This document shows, piece after piece, positions 1 to 10,866 of a DNA stretch of 64,000 nucleotides. The notes under the pieces are model-generated. The model was not told where the DNA came from. It ran no database searches and was given only the letters and a program-made list of their open reading frames with translations. Position numbers and translations under genes: made by a program. This DNA comes from Neopestalotiopsis rosae (taxonomy: Eukaryota > Ascomycota > Sordariomycetes > Amphisphaeriales > Sporocadaceae): contig JALGAS010000005.1 of NCBI GenBank assembly GCA_023078685.1, positions 1,116,001 through 1,180,000 of the forward strand, given 5' to 3'. Numbering within the stretch: the stretch's first letter is position 1; every line of letters begins with the position of its first letter.

Positions 1-1026
1 CCGGACTATTTGGCTTTGGAATACTTAGCTTTGCATGGACAGGAAGAAGACTGCTATGGAAATTTGATCTGCCGCGATATTTCCAACCGCACGTTCCAGC
101 AGGCTACAAGTACAGAGTCGTCACACATGCTCTGGCTTTTGGCTGCCAAGACCCCAGCCTGTGGACCCGCTCTTTTTCCACTGCATCTACTCTCCATATC
201 TACTGAGATGACACTTCTTTGTCTTCAAAGCAAATTCTGGGCAGCAGATAAGGAACTGCAAAATATTGCTAGATTTGAATCAATCTTATCAGGATTTCTT
301 CAAGCGACCGAGGGGAAGGAACTCGGGAACAATGACAATGGTGCAACACAGAAGTTCCGATACCTATTGAGAACTTTTATGATAAATATCAGCCACCTGG
401 ATCGGACCAAGAACATAATTTCTGTCTGTGTAGACTTCATACACGGCAATCGCAAAATTAGCTCGTCACCCGACCCACGCAAAAGCCTCGTTCTTGGGAT
501 GCTCAAGAGCTTGGACAAGATCTTGGAAGCCATGCAGACTTTATCCTTTGCGCGGCCTCGCTGCCAGTCAACTTTGCTATTTGTAACAACCTCATTGCTG
601 TTCACCTTCCAGCGCAGATTCGAAAATGAGCACCCATCGGAAGATCCAGCTGGTTGGAAAGACAAGAGCCCTCGGAGATCTGCTACCGGTACGTCATTGA
701 TTCGAAGTAATCTGCGTTTATTGAGTTCCTTGGATCTCTTTCTTGGGGGCCAATTTCAAGACGCAGATCCTCACGGGTGGAATGCAAAAATTGGTTTGAA
801 CAGTCTCGAGCACTGGGAAAGACTTCGAAAACTTGTGGATCAATGCAAGAATACATATCAAGAATCCAATGACCACCAAGCAAGCGTTGAAGAGTCCGCA
901 GAACAATTGATCGTCGAGCTTTTGATTCTAAGGGCCATTCTGGTTGGCGTATTGTTTTGTTCGTCACCTGATATCAGCACTATACAAAGATCTCCAATAT
1001 GGCGCCATGTCATTCCTGTACTATGA
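1..1026 (+). CDS. C-terminal part of an unrecognised protein (cut by window start)
   Basis: The reading frame is open from the first base and runs 341 codons to a TGA at 1024-1026, so the gene begins upstream of the window. There is no in-frame ATG near the left edge that would make a convincing start. The protein is mixed helical, Leu/Ser-rich, with no signal peptide, clear membrane segment or catalytic motif. A hydrophobic stretch near the end (LIVELLILRAILVGVLFC) could be a buried helix. I do not recognise the family. The length of the open frame, free of stops over a kilobase in moderate-GC DNA, is the main evidence that it is real. Confidence 0.55.
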   Translation, partial: PDYLALEYLALHGQEEDCYGNLICRDISNRTFQQATSTESSHMLWLLAAKTPACGPALFPLHLLSISTEMTLLCLQSKFWAADKELQNIARFESILSGFLQATEGKELGNNDNGATQKFRYLLRTFMINISHLDRTKNIISVCVDFIHGNRKISSSPDPRKSLVLGMLKSLDKILEAMQTLSFARPRCQSTLLFVTTSLLFTFQRRFENEHPSEDPAGWKDKSPRRSATGTSLIRSNLRLLSSLDLFLGGQFQDADPHGWNAKIGLNSLEHWERLRKLVDQCKNTYQESNDHQASVEESAEQLIVELLILRAILVGVLFCSSPDISTIQRSPIWRHVIPVL

Positions 1027-1286
1027 TCCTTGAGAGTTCTGAATGATGTTTGGCCCATTGGCGGTTTCAAAACCTTGGAAATGTTGTGTTAATGGAGCCA
1101 GAAATTATCCTGGTCCTTTATGAGGCATCTCGCATTAGGCTTTCTATTCAAATGAGAGCTGCCTGTTAGGCACCCGTTATCCAGTTGTATATTTAGTGTC
1201 TCATAACCATGATGCGCAACTTATGAATGCGCACAAGTTTAGGAAAGCACAAGCACAAACTACGACTTTTATCACATAGATGTGTC

Positions 1287-1841
1287 ATGGCGTGGATCAA
1301 CATCATCAGCATCATACTTCCGGCATCATGCCTAGCTTCGTTAGCGGTCCTCCTATACACTCAACAAAGCCTCGCGACCAGCGGCTACGAGCTTACACCT
1401 GAGCTGCAGGGCTCATCAGAGATTCCTGGTCTGTGGCACACACACTCAGAAAGAGGATGATCATTCACTGACCATCATTTTGCAGCACCTGAAGTCTGGG
1501 CGCTACTCGCCGACACCACACTCACCATGGCGCTCTTCATACGAGGCTATGGCGGCTACAGGTCGTGGTCAGCCCTAGGCGGCTCGGTCCTCCCAGAAGT
1601 CTACCTGGTTGTGCTGCTGGCGGCAAGGTTTTGGGCGGCAGGGCAGAGTCCCTTTTGGGCTGACCACCTCCGCCTGCACGCTGCCGCGCTGTACGCGGTG
1701 AGGTTCTGCTGCGGTCTCGTTGCCTCGGTCTACTCTGCGTACATGTTGCCCATGGGGCGCATGTTTTGGCTGGGTCCTGCGCGGGTGTTCTTCCTGGGAA
1801 CGCTGGCTTGGTCGCAGCCTTTGTACAAGTTGGCAGCATAA
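1287..1841 (+). CDS. small multi-pass membrane protein, unknown
   Basis: Exon 1 is 1287-1428 and exon 2 is 1486-1841, giving 165 residues. The 57-nt intron has a weak donor (GTCTGT), a CACTGAC branch site and a TTTTGCAG acceptor; both exons then read in one frame. The protein has about four hydrophobic segments: one at the N terminus after MAWIN, one around the second exon start (EVWALLADTTLTM), one after GGSVLPE (VYLVVLLAARFW), and one near the end. The layout resembles the extra N-terminal membrane domain of some fungal ABC transporters, but no ATP-binding domain follows in the next kilobase. It could be a stand-alone protein or a transporter remnant. Confidence 0.4.
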
Positions 1842-2803
1842 TTTGGTGACAATCCCGTGATTCATCACGCGAACTAAAGGGATAGACGAAGTAGATTTCT
1901 CGGATCAGAGTGATCATGGAGTCTTGCGAGAACGATTTCAAGTCTTCCGTTGTTTGGAAATGAGGCTTTCACCATTTTCTTGTTTTCTCATTTGGTTTAT
2001 GGGATGTTGATTAGTGTTTTGTTTATTTCCGTCTTTATTTTCCGTATTCATTCCGCATCATTGTTCTGAGGGCTCAAAAGCTATAAAATATTTCATGATC
2101 TTCAAGTTAGGCAACTCCGCATAACTCCGATCGTAGAACACATATGTTATCAAGGATGCCTGATGTTATCTTGGTGCCTGGTGAACATGTAAGACCTAGG
2201 CTGCCATGGTGTCACATTGATCGACGGCTCACTTACATGCAGTTCTAACAGGCTCATTCAAAGGCAAGAATGATTTCCTTTATTATTTGTCGTCAAAGAG
2301 GGCGACAATGTGTATGCAAGTCAATGCTATAGTGAGATGCAATGCGAGAGCGTGCTTGTGACTTCGAATTTAATTCGGCCATTAACAAATGGTAATGTCA
2401 CTAGGGAACCCGCGAATAACTTCGTTTGTCCATGCAATTGACGGCACAGACTTGTGTGACTTTGTGTATTGCAGCTTGAATATTTGCATATTCTTGGAGT
2501 AACCTTTCTTGCATAATTTTATTGAATTCGACCTGAAAGTAGTGGTTCATGCTTGATGTTGTACAGTTTGAGGACCGTGCCTGCCATGTGCTTACAGTAG
2601 GTGCCTGCCGGAAATATAGTGTATGTTCGGGTAACCCCACCATCGTCATGTCAGAGCTGCCGAGCGGGAGCTTCTCATCTTCGGACAAGATAAGGTAGCT
2701 TGATACTCTTCCAATATCTGAAGCCACTTCACTGCAAACGTGCTGCGAGCAACAAATCGACTGCAGAAGCCCCAATTAAGACTGCAGCGGACTGATTGCC
2801 AAA
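1842..2803. other. intergenic, no supported gene
   Basis: The interval is AT-richer than its surroundings around 1970-2100. A 124-codon minus-strand frame (2401-2775) has no recognisable features. The 3' part serves as the promoter of the nicotinamidase gene. Confidence 0.5.
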
Positions 2804-3539
2804 ATGGCACCTTTCCGACCAGCTCTGTTGGTCATAGACTTCCAAGAGGACTTCTGTCCTCCGGTAAGCTTTGCTTGTGCAGCGCTGACCATAGATCCAC
2901 GCTGACACTTGGCAGAATGGATCTCTCGCCGTTGAAGGCGGTCGGGATATCGCGACTACGATCAACAAGCTCCTTGACCTCCCATTTGTGCTCAAGGTTG
3001 CGACCAAGGACTGGCATCCACCGTCACACATATCATTTGCATCCAACCACAAGGATAAGCAGCCATTCACGGACAGCATCAATATAATCAACCCCGCCAA
3101 CCCTAAGGAGACGTACGAGTCCCGCCTATGGCCGGTTCATTGTGTCCAGGGCACGCCTGGCGCGGAGCTCATACCGGAGCTTGCCGTTGGCAAGGTGGAC
3201 AAGATCATGGAGAAGGGACAGGATGAGAGGGTTGAAATGTACAGCCCTTTCTACGACCCATTTGAGAGCCCACGGTGCTGTGACAGTGGGCTGGCTGATC
3301 TACTAAGAAGCTACAATGTCACGGATGTATATGTGGTTGGGCTGGCTGCTGATTATTGTGTGTTCAACTGTGCCAAGGACTCGGCCAAAGAGGGCTTTAA
3401 AACTTTTGTTGTCGAACAAGGCACAAAAGCGGTTGACCCGGACGGCTGGCCACAGAAACGAAAAGAGCTGGAGGACTTGGGCGCCGAGATCGTGAGCATG
3501 GAGAGCGACAAGGTCCAGAGGCTCATGACAGCTTTCTAA
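2804..3539 (+). CDS. PNC1: nicotinamidase (isochorismatase-like hydrolase)
   Basis: Exon 1 is 2804-2863 and exon 2 is 2916-3539, giving 227 residues. The 52-nt intron has GTAAGC, GCTGACA and GGCAG signals. The product hydrolyses nicotinamide to nicotinate in NAD+ salvage and relieves sirtuin inhibition; it is a soluble enzyme. The catalytic triad is visible: Asp in LLVIDFQEDF near residue 12, Lys in the IMEKGQDE region, and Cys in DYCVFNCAKD. The TKDWHPPSH segment supplies the metal-binding Asp and His, and VHCVQGTPGAEL is typical of the eukaryotic Pnc1 branch. The length matches fungal Pnc1. The start is the first ATG and gives the family's usual N terminus (MAPFRPALLVID). Confidence 0.9.
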
Positions 3540-5798
3540 TGCGGTAATCTAATCTGATGGATCTTGGTTGTGGCAAGGCTTTATCGTATTTACGAACCCC
3601 GGCAGCCAGATGCTGCGTGTTTGCTACCATTTTGTGGGTTCTATCGGGTCTCGAGTATGTTATTGAAAAGCGTCGCAGGCGAAGTCGGAAACATCGCCGA
3701 GAGGTTTCGGGCCGGGTGGTTTGCTGCTCTGTGGGCCACAACACCGCCGAGGCCCTGAGCAAATGCATGCAGGGTTTTGCGGTATTTAGAGAAGTTTCTA
3801 CTCTGAATCTCCTCCGCATTCGGCATTGTTGATGTCAATTTTGCCATTGAGTTTTAAACATGAGACACGACAACATTGACATAACACGACGGAGATGCCC
3901 CATACTAGTGGAAATTAGCCATTGCATAGTAGTCGTAGTACGTAGTAGTAACCACGATAAGATTAAACTGATTGTCCAGAAGAGCGGTGATACCAGGATG
4001 GACGTAGTGTGGGCCAAGTTTCTTATCAGAATAATCGCAGAAGCCCTCAAGCTTCAAAGTTCCTGCTGCGAGCTTCATCTCCTCTCTACTTCCCCGACCC
4101 TTGACCCTGCTATTGGTACCTAGTCGACACGCTTGCGCACGATGGGCTACATATCATAACCCTCCAAGCGGCTGATCAGCAGCTATCAATTGTTTTTGGC
4201 GTCACGATGGAAATGAAGGTTGTGACCAGCAAGCACGCAGAGACATTGACAATTGGACATTTGGAGAAACAATCAAGTGATGACGCTGATGATGAAACTA
4301 CCATTGGATCAAGTTGATCAACTTCTCATAGACGCCATAGTCCCAAAGTTGGGAGACCTCTCCCCAGCCGTTCTCCGGTCTCGAGCCATGTTGACGTAAG
4401 AAGAGACTTGTTTGGGGGCGCTAGGTAAAGCGTCGGGCCACGGCAGTAAATCGCTGGGCAAGGGGAGAGCGTTGGGCAAGCATCCAGGGTCTTGCTCGGC
4501 GGAACTGCTGCCACTGGCCAAACAGACCCCAAAAGTCGACACGGGCCGGGGGAGAGACAGTGACTCTGGATGGGACAGGAGGAGCAAGAGGAGTTTTCTG
4601 CTTTGACCCTTGGCTTGGGGTTTTCATACCTAACCCAAGGTCCCAAACTCAATTGGCAGAGAAGGTCTCAGACTGAAAAATCGCACGATTGCCCAGACCT
4701 GACAAACTTGCTGTTTTCGTGGGGTTGATCAACGGCAAGTCCAGCGGCCGAACTGTGCTCCTTTATTTTTTGGGGAAGAGAACGGGTACTATTGTGTCAC
4801 CGCCTGCCGGCTTTAGGCGCTTGAATGGCCTTCTATACCAGTAGGGTCCCTCTTTCAGGCTTCTATTTGCGTGCCTTCCTGGCAGTTTAGCTGGCGGACA
4901 GCGAGCTAAAACCTGCAGACCTGCAGTGCCAACGTGAATTTTGGTGGGTATGGGTAATTTGTGGTTAGCGCCCTGGCAATCATTTCAGCGACATGGGAAA
5001 TTTCTCTGTTCACCGATGCCCACCAAACATTGGCTGGTTGGCTATGGTTGGCTAGCATCGTTAGCTAGCTGGCTCGACCCCTTAGATTGGCCTTGCTCGA
5101 GATTGCTTGCTTCCTTGCCCATGGCCCATGGTGATTGCGATTGATTGATTGATGGGCACACGCGGGATCTCTTTTCATTTCTTTCCTGCTCTCAGCCTTC
5201 TTTGTTGCTCTCATCCTCCTCAACCCACTCCATTGGTGCGTGCGTGCTCGTGAAAAAGGTATTCAATTGCCTGTTCGCGACCACTCAACTTCTCTCAGCA
5301 GCTCAGCTCGTCCTTTTGAGCGCTGTCACGTACTTTTTATTTTCGTCGCGCCTCCCCCGCGTTGTCATTGGTCGCAGCTCCGCGCACATTGTCGGCCTTC
5401 AACATTCCCACGCCCGGATCCCGATACTCGGACTCCGGTACCAAAAAATATTCTGGCTCAACTCAAGGTGCGTATAATACTGTTCTGTACAATTCCCCGG
5501 ATGGCTGTGCGCGGATCGGTTATAACCATTGCGGTGGCATGCGGAGAGAGTTGTGATTTCTATATTCCAACGACTTCTGCGGCCCCCATTCGGTGAGCCT
5601 TCCAGCTTGCTATTCATATCGAGGCGCAGCCAGTCTGTATGCTGGGTCGTCTTGCTGCGTGAGATGTCTACAGAGTAGCGTTACACACATTTTCTCACTT
5701 CTACCATTCTCTTCTTCTGCTCACTCTTGCTTACCGTATTCTTCTTTCTCTTTAGATTCTTCCTATGTTATAGCCAATGCGTATGAGATAAATTCAAC
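3540..5798. other. long 5' region of the HMG-CoA reductase gene
   Basis: No gene is supported in these 2.26 kb. It holds a TGGCTGG/TTGGCTA-rich stretch (about 4940-5110), a short GATT tandem (about 5136-5152), and pyrimidine-rich tracts at 5160-5230 and 5690-5760 of the kind found near fungal transcription starts. CTCTTTAG at about 5749-5756 could be the acceptor of a 5'-leader intron. Two minimal upstream reading frames lie just before the HMGR start (see findings). Confidence 0.5.
5765..5791 (+). promoter_or_regulatory. two minimal upstream ORFs before HMGR
   Basis: ATG TTA TAG lies at 5765-5773 and ATG CGT ATG AGA TAA at 5777-5791, only 7 nt before the HMGR ATG at 5799. They would be translated only if the transcript starts upstream of them, which the pyrimidine tract at 5690-5760 makes likely but does not prove. 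Confidence 0.35.
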
Positions 5799-8700
5799 AT
5801 GATCGCTTCTTTTTTCTTGCCCTCCCGCTTTCGCGGTGAGCGCCCGAACGCCCAACCCGCTCCGCCGTCCGCAATCAACAAGCGAGTGACGCCCATCTTG
5901 CAATTCGTGACCAAGATCGCCTGCCTCCACCCGATTTATACCATCTGCATTGTTGCCATTCTCGCGAGTACAACCTATGTCGGTGTCGTCAAGGAAAGCC
6001 TGGTCGACGTGACCCAGAGCGTCAGAAGGGCGGAATGGGGCTCCCTGGTCGAAGGCAGCCGCAGCCTGATCGCAGGCCCCGAAACATCGTGGAAGTGGCA
6101 GAACTTTGACTCGGATGCCAAAGTCCCTAAGGATGCTGACCATCTGGCTCTGATTACGCTCGTCTTCCCCGAGTCCTCCCCCGAGGCCCCTCAGACTGCT
6201 CCCTCGCCGCACATCGTCCCTCTCCCGAACAACCTCTCCGTTGCGCATTTGCCCTCGACCTCGAACACCTTGACTACATATGCGCAGGACAGTGCCCTCG
6301 CTTTCGCCGTCAAGTACGGCCAGGCTGCCGAGTTCATTGCGGCCGCTCAAGAGATCCCCAATGATGTGCCAGGCCAAGAGTCGCGCGAGAATGAGGATGG
6401 CAAGGATGAGAAGAAGATGTGGATTATGAAGGCTGCCCGCGGCCAGACTGGTACCAGCTTGGCTCGTTGGGTCAACAACGCCTGGGCCGACTTTATGGAC
6501 TTGCTCAAGAACGCAGACACTCTCGACATTATCATCATGGTCCTGGGATACCTGTCCATGCACTTGACCTTTGTTTCTCTGTTCTTGAGCATGAGAAAAC
6601 TGGGCTCCAATGTCTGGCTGGCCGTCAGTGTTTTGTTCTCGTCAACCTTCGCTTTCCTCTTCGGTCTAAACGTGACCACCAGACTTGGTGTTCCGATTTC
6701 CGTTGTCCTGCTCTCTGAGGGTCTGCCGTTCCTGGTTGTGACCATTGGATTTGAGAAGAACATTGTCTTGACCAGGGCTGTCCTTTCCCACGCTCTGGAC
6801 CACCGCCGACCGGAAGACAAGAACAAGCGGTCTTCCAGCCCTCCTGAGAGCACTATCCAGTACGCTGTGCACAAGGCTCTCAAGGACACTGGATTCGAGA
6901 TTGTTCGCGACTACGTCCTGGAAATCCTGCTGCTCATTGTCGGTGCCAACTTTGGCGTCCAGGGAGGACTTCAGCAGTTCTGCTTCCTCGCAGCCTGGAT
7001 TCTGTTCTTTGACTGCCTGCTCCTTTTCACCTTCTACACTGCCATTCTTTGCATCAAGCTCGAAATCAACCGTATCAAGCGTCATGTCGAGCTGCGCAAG
7101 GCATTGGAGGACGATGGTCTCAGCCGCCGTGTTGCCGAGAATGTTGCTACCAACAACGATGGTGGCAACGGTAAGAATGTGCCGCTGTTTGGAGACTTCA
7201 AGAGCAGCAGCGTTCCCAAGTTCAAGTTCTGGATGATTGCTGGCTTCTTTGCTATCAACATTGTCAACCTGTGCACCATCCCGTTCAGAACTCCGGGTAC
7301 TGTTTCGACCATCTCCTCTTGGGCTGGTGGTCTGGGAGGTGTCGTCACTGCTCCTCCTGTTGACCCCTTCAAGGTTGCGTCCAATGGCCTCGATGAGGTT
7401 CTTTTCCTGGCTCGTGGCCACGGCCAAACCACCGTTGTCACTGTCCTCACCCCCATCAAGTATGAGCTGGAGTTCCCCTCGATTCACTACGCTGTGCCTT
7501 CCAAGGACTCGCAGGGTGATGACGACTTTTCTCAGCTTGTCGGCTACACTGTCGGAGGCCGCATGGTCGGCGGTCTGCTTGAGAGTCTGGAAGATCCCAT
7601 CCTGTCCAAGTGGATCGTCATTGCTCTCGCCATGAGTGTCGCCCTCAACGGATATCTCTTCAACGTCGCCCGCTCCGGTATCAAGGATCCCAACGTTCCC
7701 ACGCACCCGGTTGACCCCAAGGACTTGGCCGCTGCCGAGAGATTCAACGAGACCTCAGCTTCCACTCCATCCCTTGTCCAGCCTCGTCAGAAGCCTGCGA
7801 CACCAGCTTCTACCGACGATGAAGCGGACCAGCTACTCATGAAGTCGAGATCAACAACTATTCCCACTCCCAGAGCTCCTCTCGTGTCCCGCAGCCAAGC
7901 CGACCTTGACAAGCTGCTCGCAGAAAAGCGCATCTATGACATGACTGACGATGAGGTTGTCGCACTGTCGCTGAAGGGCAAGATTCCTGGTTACGCTCTC
8001 GAGAAGAGTCTCAAGAACACCACCAGAGCCGTCAAGATTCGTCGTTCCATCATCTCCAGAACCAAGGCTACTTGCGACGTCACAAGCTCCCTGGAGAACT
8101 CCAAGTTGCCCTACGAGAAGTACAACTGGGATCTTGTTCTCGGCGCCTGCTGTGAGAACGTTATCGGTTACTTGCCTCTGCCCGTTGGTGTTGCTGGTCC
8201 TCTTGTTATTGACGGCCAAAGCTACTTCATCCCCATGGCTACGACTGAAGGTGTTCTGGTCGCCAGTGCCAGCCGTGGCTGCAAGGCTATCAACGCTGGT
8301 GGTGGTGCTGTTACCGTTATCACTGGTGACGGTATGACCCGTGGTCCTGCCCTGAGCTTCGAGACTCTTGAGCGTGCTGGTGCTGCCAAGGCATGGATTG
8401 ACTCTGAAGCCGGTCACGCTTTGATGAAGAAGGCCTTTGACTCTACAAGTCGATTCGCTCGTCTGCAAACCTTGAAGACTGCTCTGGCCGGTACCAACCT
8501 GTACATCCGTTTCAAGACCACTACTGGTGACGCCATGGGTATGAACATGATTTCCAAGGGTGTCGAGCACGCTCTCAATGTCATGGCTACCGAGGGTGGC
8601 TTCGAGGATATGTCTATCATCTCCGTTTCTGGTAACTACTGTATTGACAAGAAGCCTGCTGCTCTCAACTGGATTGATGGCCGTGGCAAGGGTATTGTGG

Positions 8701-9362
8701 CAGAAGCCATCATTCCTGGCGATGTTGTTAAGTCGGTCCTCAAGAGCGACGTCGACAGCCTCGTTGAGCTCAACATCTCGAAGAACCTGATTGGTTCGGC
8801 CATGGCCGCATCCGTCGGTGGTTTCAACGCCCACGCTGCCAACATTGTTGCTGCCGTCTTCCTTGCCACTGGTCAAGATCCTGCACAGGTTGTCGAGAGT
8901 GCCAACTGTATCACCATCATGAAGAAGTAAGTCTAATTCTGTCATTCCTCTTTCAAAATATGCAATACTAACGTTTACAGCCTCCGTGGCTCTCTGCAAA
9001 TTTCCGTCTCCATGCCTTCCATCGAAGTTGGTACCCTCGGTGGAGGAACCATCCTCGAGCCCCAGAGCGCCATGCTGGACATGCTCGGTGTCCGTGGCCC
9101 TCACCCTACCACCCCTGGCGAGAACTCTCGCCGTCTGGCTCGCATCATTGGTGCTGCCGTCCTGGCCGGAGAACTGTCGCTTTGCTCGGCTCTTGCAGCA
9201 GGTCACCTGGTCAGAGCTCACATGGCACACAACCGCTCTGCACCGCCAACTCGGAGCACCACCCCCGCCCCTACTGGTGCCATGACGCCTGTCGGGCTCA
9301 CCATGACCAGCGCAGCAGAGAAGGGCGTCAGCGCCGCTGCTGCCGACCGGGCCAAGCGATAA
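5799..9362 (+). CDS. HMG1: HMG-CoA reductase (3-hydroxy-3-methylglutaryl-CoA reductase)
   Basis: Exon 1 is 5799-8926 and exon 2 is 8981-9362, giving 1,169 residues. The 54-nt intron has GTAAGT, TACTAAC and TTTACAG. It is the NADPH-dependent enzyme making mevalonate, the committed step for sterols and isoprenoids, and sits in the ER membrane. An N-terminal membrane helix follows [12 protein letters not shown] (about 45-65). A multi-helix sterol-sensing block runs about 240-490. A polar linker then leads to the cytosolic catalytic domain from about 690. Active-site motifs are present: [17 protein letters not shown] (catalytic Glu near 786), the GDAMGMNM Asp near 910, the KKPAALNW Lys, and [10 protein letters not shown] with the catalytic His. 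The full length and unbroken domains indicate a functional gene. Confidence 0.97.
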
Positions 9363-9801
9363 ATTCGCTGACGCATTGGTCTCAACGAAGCATCGCATAT
9401 AGACTTTCTATTTCGTTCTCGTTTTGATATCCGCCGCATGCAAGCGTTGATTATTTTATTTCCGTCTAGTATAAGAGCTGCCAAGTAGGGATGGGAATTA
9501 GGAAGGGAAAACAAACGTTGGGTAATTAGAGTCCACATGGAGCATGGACGATACAGAGTAGACGACTTCTTTACGAGACAGATCCTCATCCGATCGCTAA
9601 AGTCAAGATTGACACGGCTTAGTAAAGCCGTGATAGCATGCCTCAAGAGGCAAATACCTAGAGAGCTCCACAGCCCGGAGCCACATGATACAAGAAGATA
9701 AATGAATCAAAAATTAATGTCACCATGAACCGTTTTCACATTCGCAATCTACCCTGCATACAAGTCGAGATAACAAGTCGAGATTATTCTGTCTTGACAC
9801 T
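9363..9801. other. convergent 3' intergenic region
   Basis: The HMGR gene and the minus-strand propeller gene converge here. I see no gene, repeat or clear hairpin in the interval. Confidence 0.5.
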
Positions 9802-10866
9802 CTACTGCTTCGACCCAGCCACATTGATAGCAACCACCTTGCCCGGCTCGATGGGCGTCTTGACATTGAAGCCACTTGTCGTCACGTACAGGACGTCGCG
9901 ATCCTGGTCAGTTCTACCGAAAGCTGCAGCCGTATCTCCGAGTACAGTCTGTTGACCGGCGGCGCCAGCCACAACCACACTGTTGCCCGTCGTCACGTAG
10001 ACTTTGCACACAGTACTACCATGGTTCGAGGCGATATAGACATCGCCACGAGAATCAAACACAAAGTCATCAAGAAAGCTCTCCTCGCTAATGGTGGCAA
10101 CTGTTTCAACAACGGCATTCGCCGCCACAAAACCAGCCTCATCAATTTTGACGCGGTACAGAGTTGCGGCGTAGGAGTTGTCAAAGTAGAGGTACCCATC
10201 GCGGATCTTGATGCCGTTGATGCCGATGTTCTTGTCCGAGGTAATGTTGCCGAGCGGCGCCATCTCGGGAACTTTGGCGGCCGTGGTCACGTTGCTCGTC
10301 TGAGTGTCAACGCGAAAGACGACGCCGGCAATAGAGTCGGCGATGAGGACGGCTGACGAGGGTTTGTCTCCGCAGCCAGGCACGGCCGCGACACCATTAA
10401 GGACAATGGCGTTGGGAATCTCAGCAATCTTGCGCGTGGCCACAGACTCGGAGCCGTCGTCGGAGGTCTCAAAGGACACTTCCCACGCCGAAGACAGACT
10501 GGGCGTCGTCATGTTAATACCAGCGGCAACAAAGACATCGGGCGCCGTCTCGGCGATGCCGACGAGGCCGCTCAACTGGTCCTCTGGAAAATTGTGCACG
10601 AGCGTCGCGAGGGGCTCGTCGGTCCAGGGCTCGGCAATCTGCCAGAGCTGTGGCAGCGGGCTCAGGAGCGTCACGAGAATGTTGCCGTTGGGGCGCACGG
10701 CGATGTTCTCGGCCCAGCTGCCCACGCTGGCGAATTGGTGGATGGTTTTGGTGCTGGCTGGGGAGCCGGTGGTGGTGGTCGCCATGATGGGGTGTGCGTT
10801 TGCTTGGGTTGCTGTTAAAGTGATTGTCGTATAGACAAGGAAGCGCCAGAGAGATGAGAGGTCCAT
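9802..10866 (-). CDS. secreted six-bladed beta-propeller protein (SMP-30/gluconolactonase-like fold)
   Basis: A single exon encodes 354 residues. An N-terminal signal peptide is evident: a short polar start, a hydrophobic core (FLVYTTITLTA), and a likely cleavage after TQANA. The rest is a string of beta-blade repeats with the family's signature elements: SWAENIAVRPNGNILVT, a LSGLVGIAE blade, NGVAAVPG, NGIKIRDGYLYFDNS, and DDFVFDSRGDVYIASN. Several N-glycosylation sequons are present. Members are common in moulds, often beside metabolic clusters, and their substrates are mostly unknown, so no reaction is assigned. The start ATG gives the signal peptide directly. Confidence 0.75.
   Translation of the reverse strand: MDLSSLWRFLVYTTITLTATQANAHPIMATTTTGSPASTKTIHQFASVGSWAENIAVRPNGNILVTLLSPLPQLWQIAEPWTDEPLATLVHNFPEDQLSGLVGIAETAPDVFVAAGINMTTPSLSSAWEVSFETSDDGSESVATRKIAEIPNAIVLNGVAAVPGCGDKPSSAVLIADSIAGVVFRVDTQTSNVTTAAKVPEMAPLGNITSDKNIGINGIKIRDGYLYFDNSYAATLYRVKIDEAGFVAANAVVETVATISEESFLDDFVFDSRGDVYIASNHGSTVCKVYVTTGNSVVVAGAAGQQTVLGDTAAAFGRTDQDRDVLYVTTSGFNVKTPIEPGKVVAINVAGSKQ

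Noticed and set aside
2401..2775. 124-codon minus-strand frame upstream of the nicotinamidase gene
   Set aside because: No signal peptide, domain, splice signals or coherent composition.
6666..7706. 346-codon minus-strand frame inside the HMGR gene
   Set aside because: Shadow of the HMGR membrane region.
7851..9398. 515-codon minus-strand frame opposite HMG-CoA reductase
   Set aside because: It is antisense to a strongly conserved catalytic domain, made of low-complexity Gly/Asp/Thr sequence produced by codon bias on the other strand.
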